This document shows positions 36,609-46,294 of a stretch of DNA of 64,000 bases, one piece after another. Under the pieces are notes generated by a model. That model was given only the letters and a program-made list of their open reading frames with translations, was not told where the DNA came from and ran no database searches. Source of the stretch: Intrasporangiaceae bacterium. Lineage in GTDB: Bacteria > Actinomycetota > Actinomycetes > Actinomycetales > Dermatophilaceae. The translations under genes and the position numbers were made by a program. The DNA lies in NCBI GenBank assembly GCA_021324575.1, contig JAJPIW010000102.1:1-64000 (forward strand), written 5' to 3'. How positions within the stretch are numbered: the first letter of the stretch is position 1; every line of letters begins with the position of its first letter.

Positions 36609-39128
36609 ATGGCCGAGCTCCCCGCCACCGCCAAGTGCGTCGTCATCGGCGCCGGCATCGTCGGCAACTCCCTCGCCTACCACCTGGCCGAGCTGGGCTG
36701 GACCGACATCGTCCAGCTCGACAAGGGGCCGCTGCCCAACCCGGGCGGCTCGACGGGGCACGCGAGCAACTTCATCTTCCCGGTCGACCACAACCGCGAG
36801 TTCGCCGACATCACCATGGACTCGGTGCGCCAGTACAAGGAGCTCGGCGTCTTCACCGAGTCCGGCGGCTTCGAAGTCGCGCGGACCGAGGAGCGGATGG
36901 AGGAGCTGCGCCGCCGGATGAGCAGCGCCAAGGCGTGGGGCATCCCGGCCGAGATCGTCGACCCGGACTTCGTCGTCGACAAGGTGCCGTTCCTCGACAA
37001 GGACGTCATCATCGGGGCGGCCTGGTTCCCCACCGTCGGCGTCGTCGACAGCCTGCGCGCCGGCACGATCATGCGCGAGCGGGCCCTCGACAAGGGCGCC
37101 CTGACCGTCGTCCCCAACACCGAGGTGACCGGCATGGTCGTCGAGGACGGCCGGATCAAGGCCGTCGAGACCAACCACGGGACGATCGAGGCCGAGACGG
37201 TCGTCATCTGCTGTGGCGTGTGGAGCCCCAAGGTCGCCGAGCTGGCCGGGGCCAAGATCCCGCTCACCCCGGCCGTCCACCAGATGATCTCAGTCGGCCC
37301 CTGCCCCCAGCTCGTCGAGCGGCCCGGCGAGATCTCGTTCCCGATCGTCCGCGACATGGACACCCTCTGCTACGAGCGGCAGCACGGCTCGGACATGGAG
37401 GTCGGCTCCTACGCCCACCGCGCGATCCTGCACGACCCCGAGACGATCCCGACCATCGAGCAGGCCAAGCTCTCCCCCACCGAGCTGCCGTTCACCGACG
37501 AAGACTTCGACCCGCAGCTGGAGCAGGCGCTCGAGCTGATGCCGGAGCTGCTGGGCGCCGACGGCGCCGAGATCCGTTATGCCATCAACGGACTGCTCTC
37601 CCTGACCCCCGACGGGTTCCCGATCCTCGGCGAGACTCCCGAGGTGAAGGGCCTGTGGTCCGCCGCCGCCGTCTGGATCAAGGAAGGTCCCGGCACGGCC
37701 CGCGCGGTCGCCGAGTGGATGACCCATGGCAACCCCGAGATCGACCTCGGCCACTCCGACATCGCCCGGTTCTACCCGCACCAGAAGACCCGCGCCCACG
37801 TCAAGGCTCGGACCGGTGAGTCGTTCATCAAGACCTACGGGATCGTCCACCCCTCCGAGCAGTACACCTCCGGTCGTGACGTCCGGCTCGCCCCGATGCA
37901 TGCATCCCAGCAGGATCTGGGGGCAGTGTTCTTCGAGACCGCCGGCTGGGAGCGCCCGCACTGGTACGAGTCCAACGCCGGGCTCGTCGAGAAGTTCGGC
38001 GATGCCGTCATGCCGCGCGACAACTTGTGGGACGCGCGCTGGTGGTCGCCCATCATCAACGCCGAGCACCTCCAGATGCGCGAGACGGCGGCCCTCGTCG
38101 ACCTGTCGGCGTTCGCCATCTTCGACGTCATCGGGCCGGCCGCCCTGGACGCGGTGCAGCGGATCATCGTCGCCCAGGCCGACGTCCGGCCGGGCCGGGT
38201 CGTCTACACCCCGGTCCTCGACGACCGGGGCGTCTTCCGCTCCGACCTCACCGTCATGCGCCTCGGCAAGGACCACTTCCGGGTCGTCACCGGCGGCGCG
38301 CACGGCCTGGCCGACAAGAAGTGGTTCAGCGACCGTATGCCGGAGGGCACCTCGGTCGTCGACCTCACCTCCGCGTTCACCACGATCGGTCTCTGGGGCC
38401 CCGCGGCATACGAGATCCTCGCCTCGGTGACCCGGAACGACGTCTCCAAGGAGGCCTTCCCGTTCGGCTCGTGCCGCGAGATCGAGGTCGGCAACCTGTC
38501 CGTCCTGGCCTCCCGGATCTCCTACGTCGGCGAGTTCGGCTGGGAGCTCTACACGCCGATGGAGGCCGGTGCTGCGCTCTGGGAGCGGCTGCTCGAGGCC
38601 GGCAAACCGCATGGGCTGGTCCCCGCCGGGATCGGGGTCTACGGGACGACTGGGCGCATCGAAAAGGGTTACCGCGCCTACGGATACGAGCTGGACACCG
38701 AGCGCACGCTCGCCGAGACCGGCATGGAGCGCAAGAAGCTCAAGGACGCCGACTTCATCGGCAAGGCGGCACTCGAGGCCCAGGCCGGCATTGCACCCGA
38801 GGCGGTTCTCTGCTCGCTCACTGTCGACGACCACACGTCCGCGTCCGGGGTGAAGCGGTACATGCTCGGTGGCGAGCCGATCGTCTCCAGGGAGGGCGGG
38901 CAGCTCACCGACGGTCATGGACACCACCCCTACGTCACGACGGCCGGGTCGGCGCCGTCGATCGGCAAGCACGTCCTCATGGCGTTCCTCCCGCCCGCGG
39001 AGGCGATCCTCGGCAACCAGCTCGCGGTGTCGTACATGGAGGAGCTCTACCCCGTGACCGTGGCTGCGGTCGACGCGACGCCGCTCTTCGACCCCGAGAA
39101 CCTGCGGATCCGCGGGGTGAAGGCATGA
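36609..39128 (+). CDS. Dimethylglycine/sarcosine dehydrogenase-type FAD oxidoreductase with GcvT-like C-terminus
   Basis: CVVIGAGIVGNSLAYHLAELGWTDIVQLDKGPLPNPGGSTGHASNF...; folate-binding GcvT-like half. Confidence 0.9.
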   Translation: MAELPATAKCVVIGAGIVGNSLAYHLAELGWTDIVQLDKGPLPNPGGSTGHASNFIFPVDHNREFADITMDSVRQYKELGVFTESGGFEVARTEERMEELRRRMSSAKAWGIPAEIVDPDFVVDKVPFLDKDVIIGAAWFPTVGVVDSLRAGTIMRERALDKGALTVVPNTEVTGMVVEDGRIKAVETNHGTIEAETVVICCGVWSPKVAELAGAKIPLTPAVHQMISVGPCPQLVERPGEISFPIVRDMDTLCYERQHGSDMEVGSYAHRAILHDPETIPTIEQAKLSPTELPFTDEDFDPQLEQALELMPELLGADGAEIRYAINGLLSLTPDGFPILGETPEVKGLWSAAAVWIKEGPGTARAVAEWMTHGNPEIDLGHSDIARFYPHQKTRAHVKARTGESFIKTYGIVHPSEQYTSGRDVRLAPMHASQQDLGAVFFETAGWERPHWYESNAGLVEKFGDAVMPRDNLWDARWWSPIINAEHLQMRETAALVDLSAFAIFDVIGPAALDAVQRIIVAQADVRPGRVVYTPVLDDRGVFRSDLTVMRLGKDHFRVVTGGAHGLADKKWFSDRMPEGTSVVDLTSAFTTIGLWGPAAYEILASVTRNDVSKEAFPFGSCREIEVGNLSVLASRISYVGEFGWELYTPMEAGAALWERLLEAGKPHGLVPAGIGVYGTTGRIEKGYRAYGYELDTERTLAETGMERKKLKDADFIGKAALEAQAGIAPEAVLCSLTVDDHTSASGVKRYMLGGEPIVSREGGQLTDGHGHHPYVTTAGSAPSIGKHVLMAFLPPAEAILGNQLAVSYMEELYPVTVAAVDATPLFDPENLRIRGVKA

Positions 39129-39898
39129 CCAACGTCCTGGTCTGCGTCAAGCGGGTGCCGGACTCCTCCGGAGAGGTCACCCTCACCCCGGACGGCCTCG
39201 CTGTCGACGGCCGGTACTCCGGCTACACGATGAGCAACCACGAGGAGGCAGCCGTCGAGGTCGCGATCCAGGTCGCCGACGCGACGGGCGGAACGGTCAC
39301 CGTCCTCACCCTCGGGACCGAGGACGCGGTCGAGCAGCTTCGCACCGCCCTCGCCGTCGGCGCCACCGATGGTGTCCTCATCGAGGCCGAGCCGGATGCG
39401 TTCGGTCCGGCTGACATCGCCTCGGCGATCGCGTCCGTATGCCGCGCGCGCGAGTCCGCGGGCACGGCATACGACCTCGTCCTGCTGGGCAACGACGCGG
39501 CAGACACCGGGGACTTCCAGGTCGGCATCCGCCTTGCGTACGCCCTGGACCGGCCCGTCGTCACCGGCATGCAGACCGTTGCGGTCCAAGGGGATCAGGC
39601 TGAGCTGCGCGGCGAAGGACCTGAGGGGACCGAGGTCTACGAGGTGCCGCTGCCGGCCGTGGTGACGATCCTCGAGGGGGGCGTATCGCCGCGCTATCCC
39701 TCCGTCATGGGCCGGATGAAGGCCAAGAAGGCACCCGTCGAGACGGTCACGCCGGACGCTCCGTCCGTCGGGTCGGGCCGGGTCGGGCTGTCCGTGCCGC
39801 CTCCGCCCGCCACCTCGGTCACCATTCTCGGCGAGGGCCCATCCGCGGCCTCCGCCGTCGTCGACACGTTGAAGCAGCTGGGAGTGGTGGGCCGATGA
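39125..39898 (+). CDS. etfB: Electron transfer flavoprotein beta subunit (FixA-like)
   Basis: VLVCVKRVPDSSGEVTL...SNHEEAAVEVAIQ...GRMKAKKAPVE. Confidence 0.95.
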   Translation: MTNVLVCVKRVPDSSGEVTLTPDGLAVDGRYSGYTMSNHEEAAVEVAIQVADATGGTVTVLTLGTEDAVEQLRTALAVGATDGVLIEAEPDAFGPADIASAIASVCRARESAGTAYDLVLLGNDAADTGDFQVGIRLAYALDRPVVTGMQTVAVQGDQAELRGEGPEGTEVYEVPLPAVVTILEGGVSPRYPSVMGRMKAKKAPVETVTPDAPSVGSGRVGLSVPPPPATSVTILGEGPSAASAVVDTLKQLGVVGR

Positions 39899-40854
39899 GC
39901 ACCCTTGTCCTCGTCGAGATCGAGGAGGGACGGGCTGCGCTCGTCTCCCGCGAGACCCTGACCTTCGCCCGCAGCCTCGGCGGCGAGGTCTCCGCGCTCG
40001 TCGTCGGCCCGGCGGAAGGACTGCCCGAAGCCGTCGTCGCAGACTGCGCCGAGCAGGGCGTCACGACCGTCTACACCGCGCCGACGGCACCGAGCTCGTA
40101 TGCCGCGGCTGCCTGGGCCACGATCATCGAGGCCGCCCTCGACGCGAGTGGAGCGACCAGCCTGCTCGCGGCAGGGACGCCACGGGGCAACGAGCTGCTC
40201 GCTCACGTCGCGACCCGCCGCGACGTCGCCATGGGCGCCAACGTGGTCTCGGTGTCGTCCGTGGAGCCGCTCCAGGTGGTCCGCCAGGTCGTCGGCGGTG
40301 CGGCGCTGGAGGACATGGCTCTTGGAGGCGACCTGCGAGTGTTCACGGTCGCCGGCCACGCGGTCGAGCCGGCCGCCGCCGAATCCGTAGGTGCTGCAAC
40401 GGTTTCGCCGGTTGCGGTCGAGATCCCCGCTGGCGACCTCCGCGCCCGGCTGGTCCGGGTCGAGGGCCACGACAGTGGCGACACCTCTGGCCTGACCTCG
40501 GCCAAGGTCGTCGTCGGCGCCGGCCGCGGCGCAGGCGGGCCGGACGGCTTCGACGGCGTCATCGCCCTCGCCGACAAGCTGGGCGGCGCCCTCGGCGTCT
40601 CCCGCGTGGTCACGTCCCTCGGCTGGCGACCACACCACGAGCAGGTCGGCCAGACCGGGTCGCGGATCAGCCCCGACGTCTACATCCCGTGTGGCATCAG
40701 CGGGGCCATCCAACACTGGGCCGGCTGCGCCTCATCCAAGACGATCATCGCGATCAACACCGACCCCGACGCACCCATGGTCACCAAGGCGACGTATGCC
40801 GTGATCGGAGACATGCACGAGGTCGTCCCCGCCATCCTCGACGCCCTGGGCTGA
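39895..40854 (+). CDS. etfA: Electron transfer flavoprotein alpha subunit (FixB-like)
   Basis: LGWRPHHEQVGQTGSRISPDVYIPCGISGAIQHWAGCASSKTIIAINTDPDAPM. Confidence 0.95.
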   Translation: MSTLVLVEIEEGRAALVSRETLTFARSLGGEVSALVVGPAEGLPEAVVADCAEQGVTTVYTAPTAPSSYAAAAWATIIEAALDASGATSLLAAGTPRGNELLAHVATRRDVAMGANVVSVSSVEPLQVVRQVVGGAALEDMALGGDLRVFTVAGHAVEPAAAESVGAATVSPVAVEIPAGDLRARLVRVEGHDSGDTSGLTSAKVVVGAGRGAGGPDGFDGVIALADKLGGALGVSRVVTSLGWRPHHEQVGQTGSRISPDVYIPCGISGAIQHWAGCASSKTIIAINTDPDAPMVTKATYAVIGDMHEVVPAILDALG

Positions 40855-41001
40855 CGCTTTCGCTGCGGCGCACCCACGTGGGCTGACGCGTCTGCGCCCC
40901 GGTGCACAGACGAACCGCCGGCGCACTCGTCGCTGCGCCGGTGGACGGCCTTTGCGCCATGGCGCTGACGAGAACTGGAGCACGGACGACCGTCGGCCGA
41001 C

Positions 41002-41430
41002 TCAGACCGACAGCGGGTTCACCCAGCGCACCTCGGAGAAGCGCGCGAAGTCACTGTCGGCGGAGACGACCGCCACGCCGAGCTCCAGGGCGAGAGCAGC
41101 GAGCTGGGCGTCGGGAACGAGGTTGCCCGTCACGTGATGGCGTCGGGCGAGGTCGGCGTAGAGGCGCGCGGTTCGTTCGGTGGTTGGTGGCACCCATGAC
41201 GGACCCGCTTGCAACCAGGCGTCGACATGGTCCTGAGCCTTCGCCGCCGTCAGTGGGGATGCCACGATCCGCGGATGGGTCGAGATCTGCAGGAAGGCGC
41301 CAAGGGTCTGCCAAGGCAGCCCCACACGCTCGTCGCCATTGAGCCGCTCGGTGAGCCACGCTGCCGCCCGATCGTGGTGGGGAGACGTGACGTCCACCGC
41401 GTACAGCAGGACGTTGGCGTCGACGATCAC
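41002..41430 (-). CDS. vapC: PIN-domain toxin (VapC-like)
   Basis: MIVDANVLLYAVDVTSPHHDRAAAWL...DAQLAALALELGVAVVSADSDFARF. Confidence 0.9.
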   Translation of the reverse strand: MIVDANVLLYAVDVTSPHHDRAAAWLTERLNGDERVGLPWQTLGAFLQISTHPRIVASPLTAAKAQDHVDAWLQAGPSWVPPTTERTARLYADLARRHHVTGNLVPDAQLAALALELGVAVVSADSDFARFSEVRWVNPLSV

Positions 41431-41669
41431 CGGGCCGGATCCGCTTCCTCGTCGAGCAGCTCGAGCACGGCGCCGATGTCACTGACGTCAACCTTCAGCC
41501 CCAGGGGCTCCGAGACGTGGACGTACGGGTGGGCTGGTAGGCCGCTCGCCCGCGACATCCCGCGCCGAGCCAACAGGTTGAGAGCCTCGCTGGGCCCCAG
41601 ACCCTGCTCGCGGCGGAGTCGCTCGAGCTCTGCCGACACGTCATCGGCGACTGTGATCGTCGTCCTCAT
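41427..41669 (-). CDS. vapB: Ribbon-helix-helix antitoxin (VapB-like)
   Basis: MRTTITVADDVSAELERLRREQGLGPSEALNLLARRG; overlaps vapC start. Confidence 0.85.
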   Translation of the reverse strand: MRTTITVADDVSAELERLRREQGLGPSEALNLLARRGMSRASGLPAHPYVHVSEPLGLKVDVSDIGAVLELLDEEADPAR

Positions 41670-41738
41670 GCCGGCATCCCTAGCATCATGATGCGCGTTC
41701 AGAGACATCGCGATGCGCGGCGGGAAAGCCGGCGATAG

Positions 41739-42353
41739 CTATCCAGCCTTGACGAAGGCGCGCACGCTGTCGGCGATCATCTGAACGGCGATGGCCGACA
41801 GCAGCAGTCCCGCGATCCGGGTGAGCAGGACGATGCCACTCTCCCGGAGGATGCGGTGCAGACTTCCCGCGAAGTGGAAGGTCAGCCACACGATGACCAG
41901 GGCCGCCACGAGCGCCAGCCCGACCGATACCAGCTCCGCTGTCCCAGAAGCCTTCTGGACGGCGAGCATCGTGGCGACGATGGCACCGGGACCGGCGAGC
42001 AGTGGAGTCCCCAGGGGTACCAGAGCCACGTTGACCCCGGCGTCGGCGTGCTCCTCCGAGTCGCTCCCGGTCAACAGGTCGAGGGCGACGATGAGGAGCA
42101 GCAGCCCACCCGCGCCCTGGAGTGCGGGCAGCGAGATGTGCAGGTAGTCCAGGATCCGCTGCCCGAACACGGCGAACGACGCGATGACCCCCAGCGCGAC
42201 GAGGGACGCCCGACGGGCCGCGGCCCGACGGGCTCCGGGCGCAAGACTCCGGGTGAGGCCGAGGAACACCGGGATCGCACCAGGCGGGTCGAGGATGACG
42301 AGCAGGGTGACGAACGTCGAGACGAACATCTGGCCCGCGAAGACCCCACTCAC
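41739..42353 (-). CDS. MarC-family membrane protein
   Basis: FVTLLVILDPPGAIPVFLGLTRSL...GTPLLAGPGAIVATMLAVQ. Confidence 0.9.
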   Translation of the reverse strand: MSGVFAGQMFVSTFVTLLVILDPPGAIPVFLGLTRSLAPGARRAAARRASLVALGVIASFAVFGQRILDYLHISLPALQGAGGLLLLIVALDLLTGSDSEEHADAGVNVALVPLGTPLLAGPGAIVATMLAVQKASGTAELVSVGLALVAALVIVWLTFHFAGSLHRILRESGIVLLTRIAGLLLSAIAVQMIADSVRAFVKAG

Positions 42354-43201
42354 GGCCGAACCACCCGGATGCCGCTCACGGCCTCGGCCTCGATCTGCGC
42401 CAACACCTCCAGAGACGTCGTGTACTCGCCGAGCCGGTTCAGCTTCCCCTCACCGTGGAAGTCGCTCGACCCGGTCGTGAACAGCCCGAGCGACCGCGCC
42501 AGGTCGTGGCCATGGGCGCGCTGCTGGGCCGTGTGGTCGCGGTGCTCGACCTCGAGCCCACCCAGACCCGCGCCCGCCATGGACGCGATGACGGAGTCGG
42601 CCACGACGCGGCCCCGAGCCGACGCGAACGGGTGCGCCATCACCGGCACGCCACCGGCGCGGCGGACGAGCCGGACGGCGGCGACCGGGTCGGGTGCGTA
42701 GTGCGAGACGAAGTAGGGACTCCGATCCGACAGATAGTCGGCGAACGCCGAGCTCCGGTCCGGGACAACACCTTTGGCCACCAAGGCATCGGCGATGTGC
42801 GGCCGACCGACGGTGGTCTCGGGGCCGTCCACCTGACCCAGCACATCGGCATACGAGATCGGTATGCCGGCCGCAGCCATCCGCTCGACCATCCGCTGCA
42901 ACCGGGTGACCCGGCTGCGGCGTGCGTGCTCCAGCTCCTCCGCAAGCGCCTCGTCCGCGGGGTCCGGCAGGTAGCCGAGCAGGTGGATGCTGGTCCCGCG
43001 GTGGCTGCACGAGATCTCGATCCCGCGCACGAGCGCGACGCCGTATGCCGTGCTCGCGCCGACCGCCTCGTCCCACCCGGCCGTCGTGTCGTGGTCGGTG
43101 AGCGCAACGGTCGACAACCCGGCGTCGCGGGCAGCCGCCACGACCTCGGTCGGCGACGTCGTGCCGTCGCTGGCGGTGGAGTGCGCGTGGAGGTCGATCA
43201 T
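42350..43201 (-). CDS. PHP-domain phosphoesterase (TrpH-like)
   Basis: MIDLHAHSTASDGTTSPTEVVAAARDAGLSTVALTDHDT. Confidence 0.9.
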   Translation of the reverse strand: MIDLHAHSTASDGTTSPTEVVAAARDAGLSTVALTDHDTTAGWDEAVGASTAYGVALVRGIEISCSHRGTSIHLLGYLPDPADEALAEELEHARRSRVTRLQRMVERMAAAGIPISYADVLGQVDGPETTVGRPHIADALVAKGVVPDRSSAFADYLSDRSPYFVSHYAPDPVAAVRLVRRAGGVPVMAHPFASARGRVVADSVIASMAGAGLGGLEVEHRDHTAQQRAHGHDLARSLGLFTTGSSDFHGEGKLNRLGEYTTSLEVLAQIEAEAVSGIRVVRP

Positions 43202-43253
43202 GGCGGACCCAGCGTAGGCCCGCGGCATACGGTCGAGGTCGACGCCCGGGCGA

Positions 43254-43278
43254 AACCTCGGGGACCGTCCCGTGCGTA
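43254..43278 (+). promoter_or_regulatory. Putative ECF-type promoter AACC-N17-CGTA (module 1)
   Basis: AACCT at 43254 and CGTA at 43275. Confidence 0.5.
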
Positions 43279-43305
43279 GAGGAGGAGAGGGCGAGGAGGT
43301 GAGCG

Positions 43306-43809
43306 TTGGACGGCGAGGCCAAGCGGGGCAGGGACCGTGACTTCACGGCGTTCGTCGCGAGCGCGACGCCGTCGCTGATGCGGACCGCCCTGCTCCTGAC
43401 CGACTCCCAGGCCGCGGCACAGGACCTGGTCCAGGCGACGTTCGTCAAGGTCTACCTCGCGTGGCCGAAGGTGCGTCAGGGAACGGCGACGGCGTACGCG
43501 CGCCGGGTCCTCGTCAACGAGCGCACCGACACCTGGCGACGCACCCGACGCGAGGTCGTCGTCGGTGAGGTTCCGGACGTGCGGTCCACGCCGGCGGCGG
43601 AGAACGGAGAACGGGAGCAGGTGCTCGCCATGCTCCGCCAGCTGCCGGCGACCCAGCGCAAGGTGATCGTCCTGCGCTACTACGAGGACCTCTCCGAGCA
43701 GACCACTGCCGACCACCTGGGCCTGTCGGTCAGCGCGGTCAAGAGCGCGACCCATCGGGCGATGACGACGCTGCGAACCATCATGAGCAATGAGGAGGCC
43801 CGGCCATGA
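43306..43809 (+). CDS. SigE-family ECF RNA polymerase sigma factor, module 1
   Basis: DFTAFVASATPSLMRTALLLTDSQAAAQDLVQATFVKVYLAW...QRKVIVLRYYEDLSEQTTADHLGLSVSAVKSATHRAM. Confidence 0.9.
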   Translation: MDGEAKRGRDRDFTAFVASATPSLMRTALLLTDSQAAAQDLVQATFVKVYLAWPKVRQGTATAYARRVLVNERTDTWRRTRREVVVGEVPDVRSTPAAENGEREQVLAMLRQLPATQRKVIVLRYYEDLSEQTTADHLGLSVSAVKSATHRAMTTLRTIMSNEEARP

Positions 43810-44909
43810 GCCAGGCGACCGACACCTTCGAGCGAGACCTGCGGGCCGTACTCCACTCCGCCATCGACGGCACCAACGTCCCGCTCGGTGTCCCCACGAC
43901 CGACATCCTCGAGAGCGCCAGCCGAACTCGTCGTCGTCGCAACATGATTCGCACCGTCGGCGGGGTTGCGGCTGTCTCGATCCTGGCCTCGGGCATCTGG
44001 GTCGGCGTCGCGCACCACGGTACGGACAACCTGCAACCGGGCGGACCCCCGACGACCGTGACGATGCTCGAGGCACAGACCGGAGGAAGCGCGGTGACCC
44101 TTCCCACCGTCCGGGTTGTCACCGACGCCCGGGGCTTCACCATCACCACGGGTGCCGATCCCACGGCTGTCATCGGCACGATCGCCAGTGGGAAGCACCC
44201 CATGTGGCTGCGCTCGCAGAGCGACCCGACCGTGCGTTACGGGATCGTCCCTCCGGCGACGACCCTTCCCCAGCCGTGGCCGGCGGCGGTCCAGCCGGTC
44301 GGGCATGCCCTGACCCTCCTGGGCGACGGCAGCGCGGTCTTCGTCATGAAGTTCGCGTCGGCCGCGGACGCCGCCCAGGCTGCCCGCGCCGTGACGTTCT
44401 CGACGGCGGCCACGACGTTCGACGACGGGCGCACGGCGCCGATGACGACCCTGGACTCGCAGACCGACCTCGTGGCCTTCCTGGACTCCAGCGCTCGGAC
44501 GGTCGGGATTCGGGACGGGCTCCTGGGCGGCCCGGAAGGTGTCCCCGTGGTAGCCGCGGGTGCCCTCAAGTACACGAGGACCGCTGCACCCCCGGCCACG
44601 ATCCGCCCCGACGGCGCCGCGTTGGCGTCCACCCAGGGCGTGGCCGACGGGGGAACCACGGCACTGGACACCAAGGAGGTCGACGTCGTCACGGCATACG
44701 GGGTCGTCCCCAAGCACGCGACCGGCGTGTCCCTATGGGCCGGCGGCTCCAGGATCCAGTCCACCCTCCTGACCGGTGAGCTTCCAGGGACGGACTACCT
44801 CGCCTTCTACACGAGCTTCATCCGTGACAAGGGCAAGGGTGCGCCGGCCACCTCGGTCTCCTGGACCGACCCGACCACCGGCGCGCAGCACACGCACAGG
44901 GTGGGCTGA
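43806..44909 (+). CDS. Putative membrane-anchored partner of sigma factor, module 1
   Basis: Overlaps sigma gene stop; short N-terminus, SRTRRRRNMIRTVGGVAAVSILASGIWVG TM segment, secreted domain. Confidence 0.65.
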   Translation: MSQATDTFERDLRAVLHSAIDGTNVPLGVPTTDILESASRTRRRRNMIRTVGGVAAVSILASGIWVGVAHHGTDNLQPGGPPTTVTMLEAQTGGSAVTLPTVRVVTDARGFTITTGADPTAVIGTIASGKHPMWLRSQSDPTVRYGIVPPATTLPQPWPAAVQPVGHALTLLGDGSAVFVMKFASAADAAQAARAVTFSTAATTFDDGRTAPMTTLDSQTDLVAFLDSSARTVGIRDGLLGGPEGVPVVAAGALKYTRTAAPPATIRPDGAALASTQGVADGGTTALDTKEVDVVTAYGVVPKHATGVSLWAGGSRIQSTLLTGELPGTDYLAFYTSFIRDKGKGAPATSVSWTDPTTGAQHTHRVG

Positions 44910-44932
44910 CCGCGCGGCTACCCTTGCCTGGC

Positions 44933-45643
44933 ATGGGGACCGAGGACTCGCACGCCACTGAGACGACCGAGAACGAGCCGGAGGTGCGCAACGCGGAGCG
45001 GCTGAAGTTCTTCACCGATGCCGTCGTGGCCATCGCGATGACGCTGCTCATCCTGCCGCTGCTGGAGAGCATCGCCGAGGCGTCGAACGAGCACCACACC
45101 CCGCACGAGTGGCTGAGTGAGCACGGCGGTCAGCTGTTCAGCTTCGCGCTCAGCTTCGCCATCATCGCCAGCTTCTGGCGCAGCCACCACGAGCTCTTCG
45201 AAGGGGTCCGCGGGTTCACCGGCGGCCTGATGTGGCTCAACCTCGCGTGGATGCTCGGCATCGTCTGGCTTCCCGTCCCGACGGCGATCGTCGGCGCGGC
45301 CAACATGCCTACCGATGTCACCGTCGTCCTGCTCTACATCGGCACCATGCTGGCGACGAGCCTGCTGCTCCTGGCGATGACCCTCCTCGTGCGCAGGCAC
45401 CCGGAGCTGGCCGAGCCCGGCGTTCCCCGTCGCGAGCACGGGGTCTCGGTGGCCGCTGCGACGAGCATCCTGTTCACCGTGTCGCTCGTCATCGCCCTGG
45501 TCATCGTGGCGACCTTCGAGGGAGCGGGCGGCAAGGCCTACTACGCCCTCTTCGTGCTTTTCCTCACCGCGCCGCTGGAGAACCTCCTCTACAAACGCCT
45601 CGAGAGGCGCAAGACGCCGTCTCCCTCGCCGACCAAGTCCTGA
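44933..45643 (+). CDS. TMEM175-family (DUF1211) membrane protein
   Basis: ERLKFFTDAVVAIAMTLLILPLLE...SFALSFAIIASFWRSHHELF. Confidence 0.9.
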   Translation: MGTEDSHATETTENEPEVRNAERLKFFTDAVVAIAMTLLILPLLESIAEASNEHHTPHEWLSEHGGQLFSFALSFAIIASFWRSHHELFEGVRGFTGGLMWLNLAWMLGIVWLPVPTAIVGAANMPTDVTVVLLYIGTMLATSLLLLAMTLLVRRHPELAEPGVPRREHGVSVAAATSILFTVSLVIALVIVATFEGAGGKAYYALFVLFLTAPLENLLYKRLERRKTPSPSPTKS

Positions 45644-45687
45644 ACCGACTCCGTCTCAGCGACGCCGCCCACCCACGGACCTCCTGC

Positions 45688-45711
45688 AACCTTTCCCCGT
45701 GTACTCCCGTA
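45688..45711 (+). promoter_or_regulatory. Putative ECF-type promoter AACC-N16-CGTA (module 2)
   Basis: AACCTTTCCCC at 45688, CGTA at 45708. Confidence 0.55.
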
Positions 45712-45760
45712 GTGCTGGGTGTTCGACACCATTGACGTTCGACGCGACGGAAGGGGCAGG

Positions 45761-46294
45761 ATGTTCGGGTCAGCCAAGGCCGAGCGCGACGCGGCGTTCA
45801 CCGAGTTCATGAGGGCGGCGACACCGTCGCTCCTGCGGACCGCCTGGCTGCTCACCGGGTCTGCCGACACCGCTCACGACCTCGTCCAGGCCGCCCTCGT
45901 CAAGACGTATGCCGCGTGGTCGCGTGTCCGTCGCGAGGACGCCGTCGCCTATGCCCGACGGGTCCTGGTCAACGAGAAGACCGACCGCTGGCGCAAGGGC
46001 CACGGCGAGATCACCGTGGCGGAGCTGCCCGAGGCCGCCCAGCGGATGAGCACGACCGTCGAGGACCGCGACGAGGCCGCGCGGCTGCTCGCCCTGCTCC
46101 CCGACCAACAGCGGCGGGTCATCGTCCTGCGCTACTACAACGACCTTTCCGAGCAGGCCGTCGCCGAGATCCTCGGCCTGTCCGTCGGCGGCGTGAAGTC
46201 GTCGGCCTCCCGAGGGCTGGCCGCTTTGCGAGTGCAGCTCGCCGCCGCCTCCTCCACGTCAACCGCCGCTACCACCGAAGGACGGGTCCGATGA
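45761..46294 (+). CDS. SigE-family ECF sigma factor, module 2
   Basis: SAKAERDAAFTEFMRAATPSLLRTAWLLTGSADTAHDLVQAALVKTYAAW. Confidence 0.9.
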   Translation: MFGSAKAERDAAFTEFMRAATPSLLRTAWLLTGSADTAHDLVQAALVKTYAAWSRVRREDAVAYARRVLVNEKTDRWRKGHGEITVAELPEAAQRMSTTVEDRDEAARLLALLPDQQRRVIVLRYYNDLSEQAVAEILGLSVGGVKSSASRGLAALRVQLAAASSTSTAATTEGRVR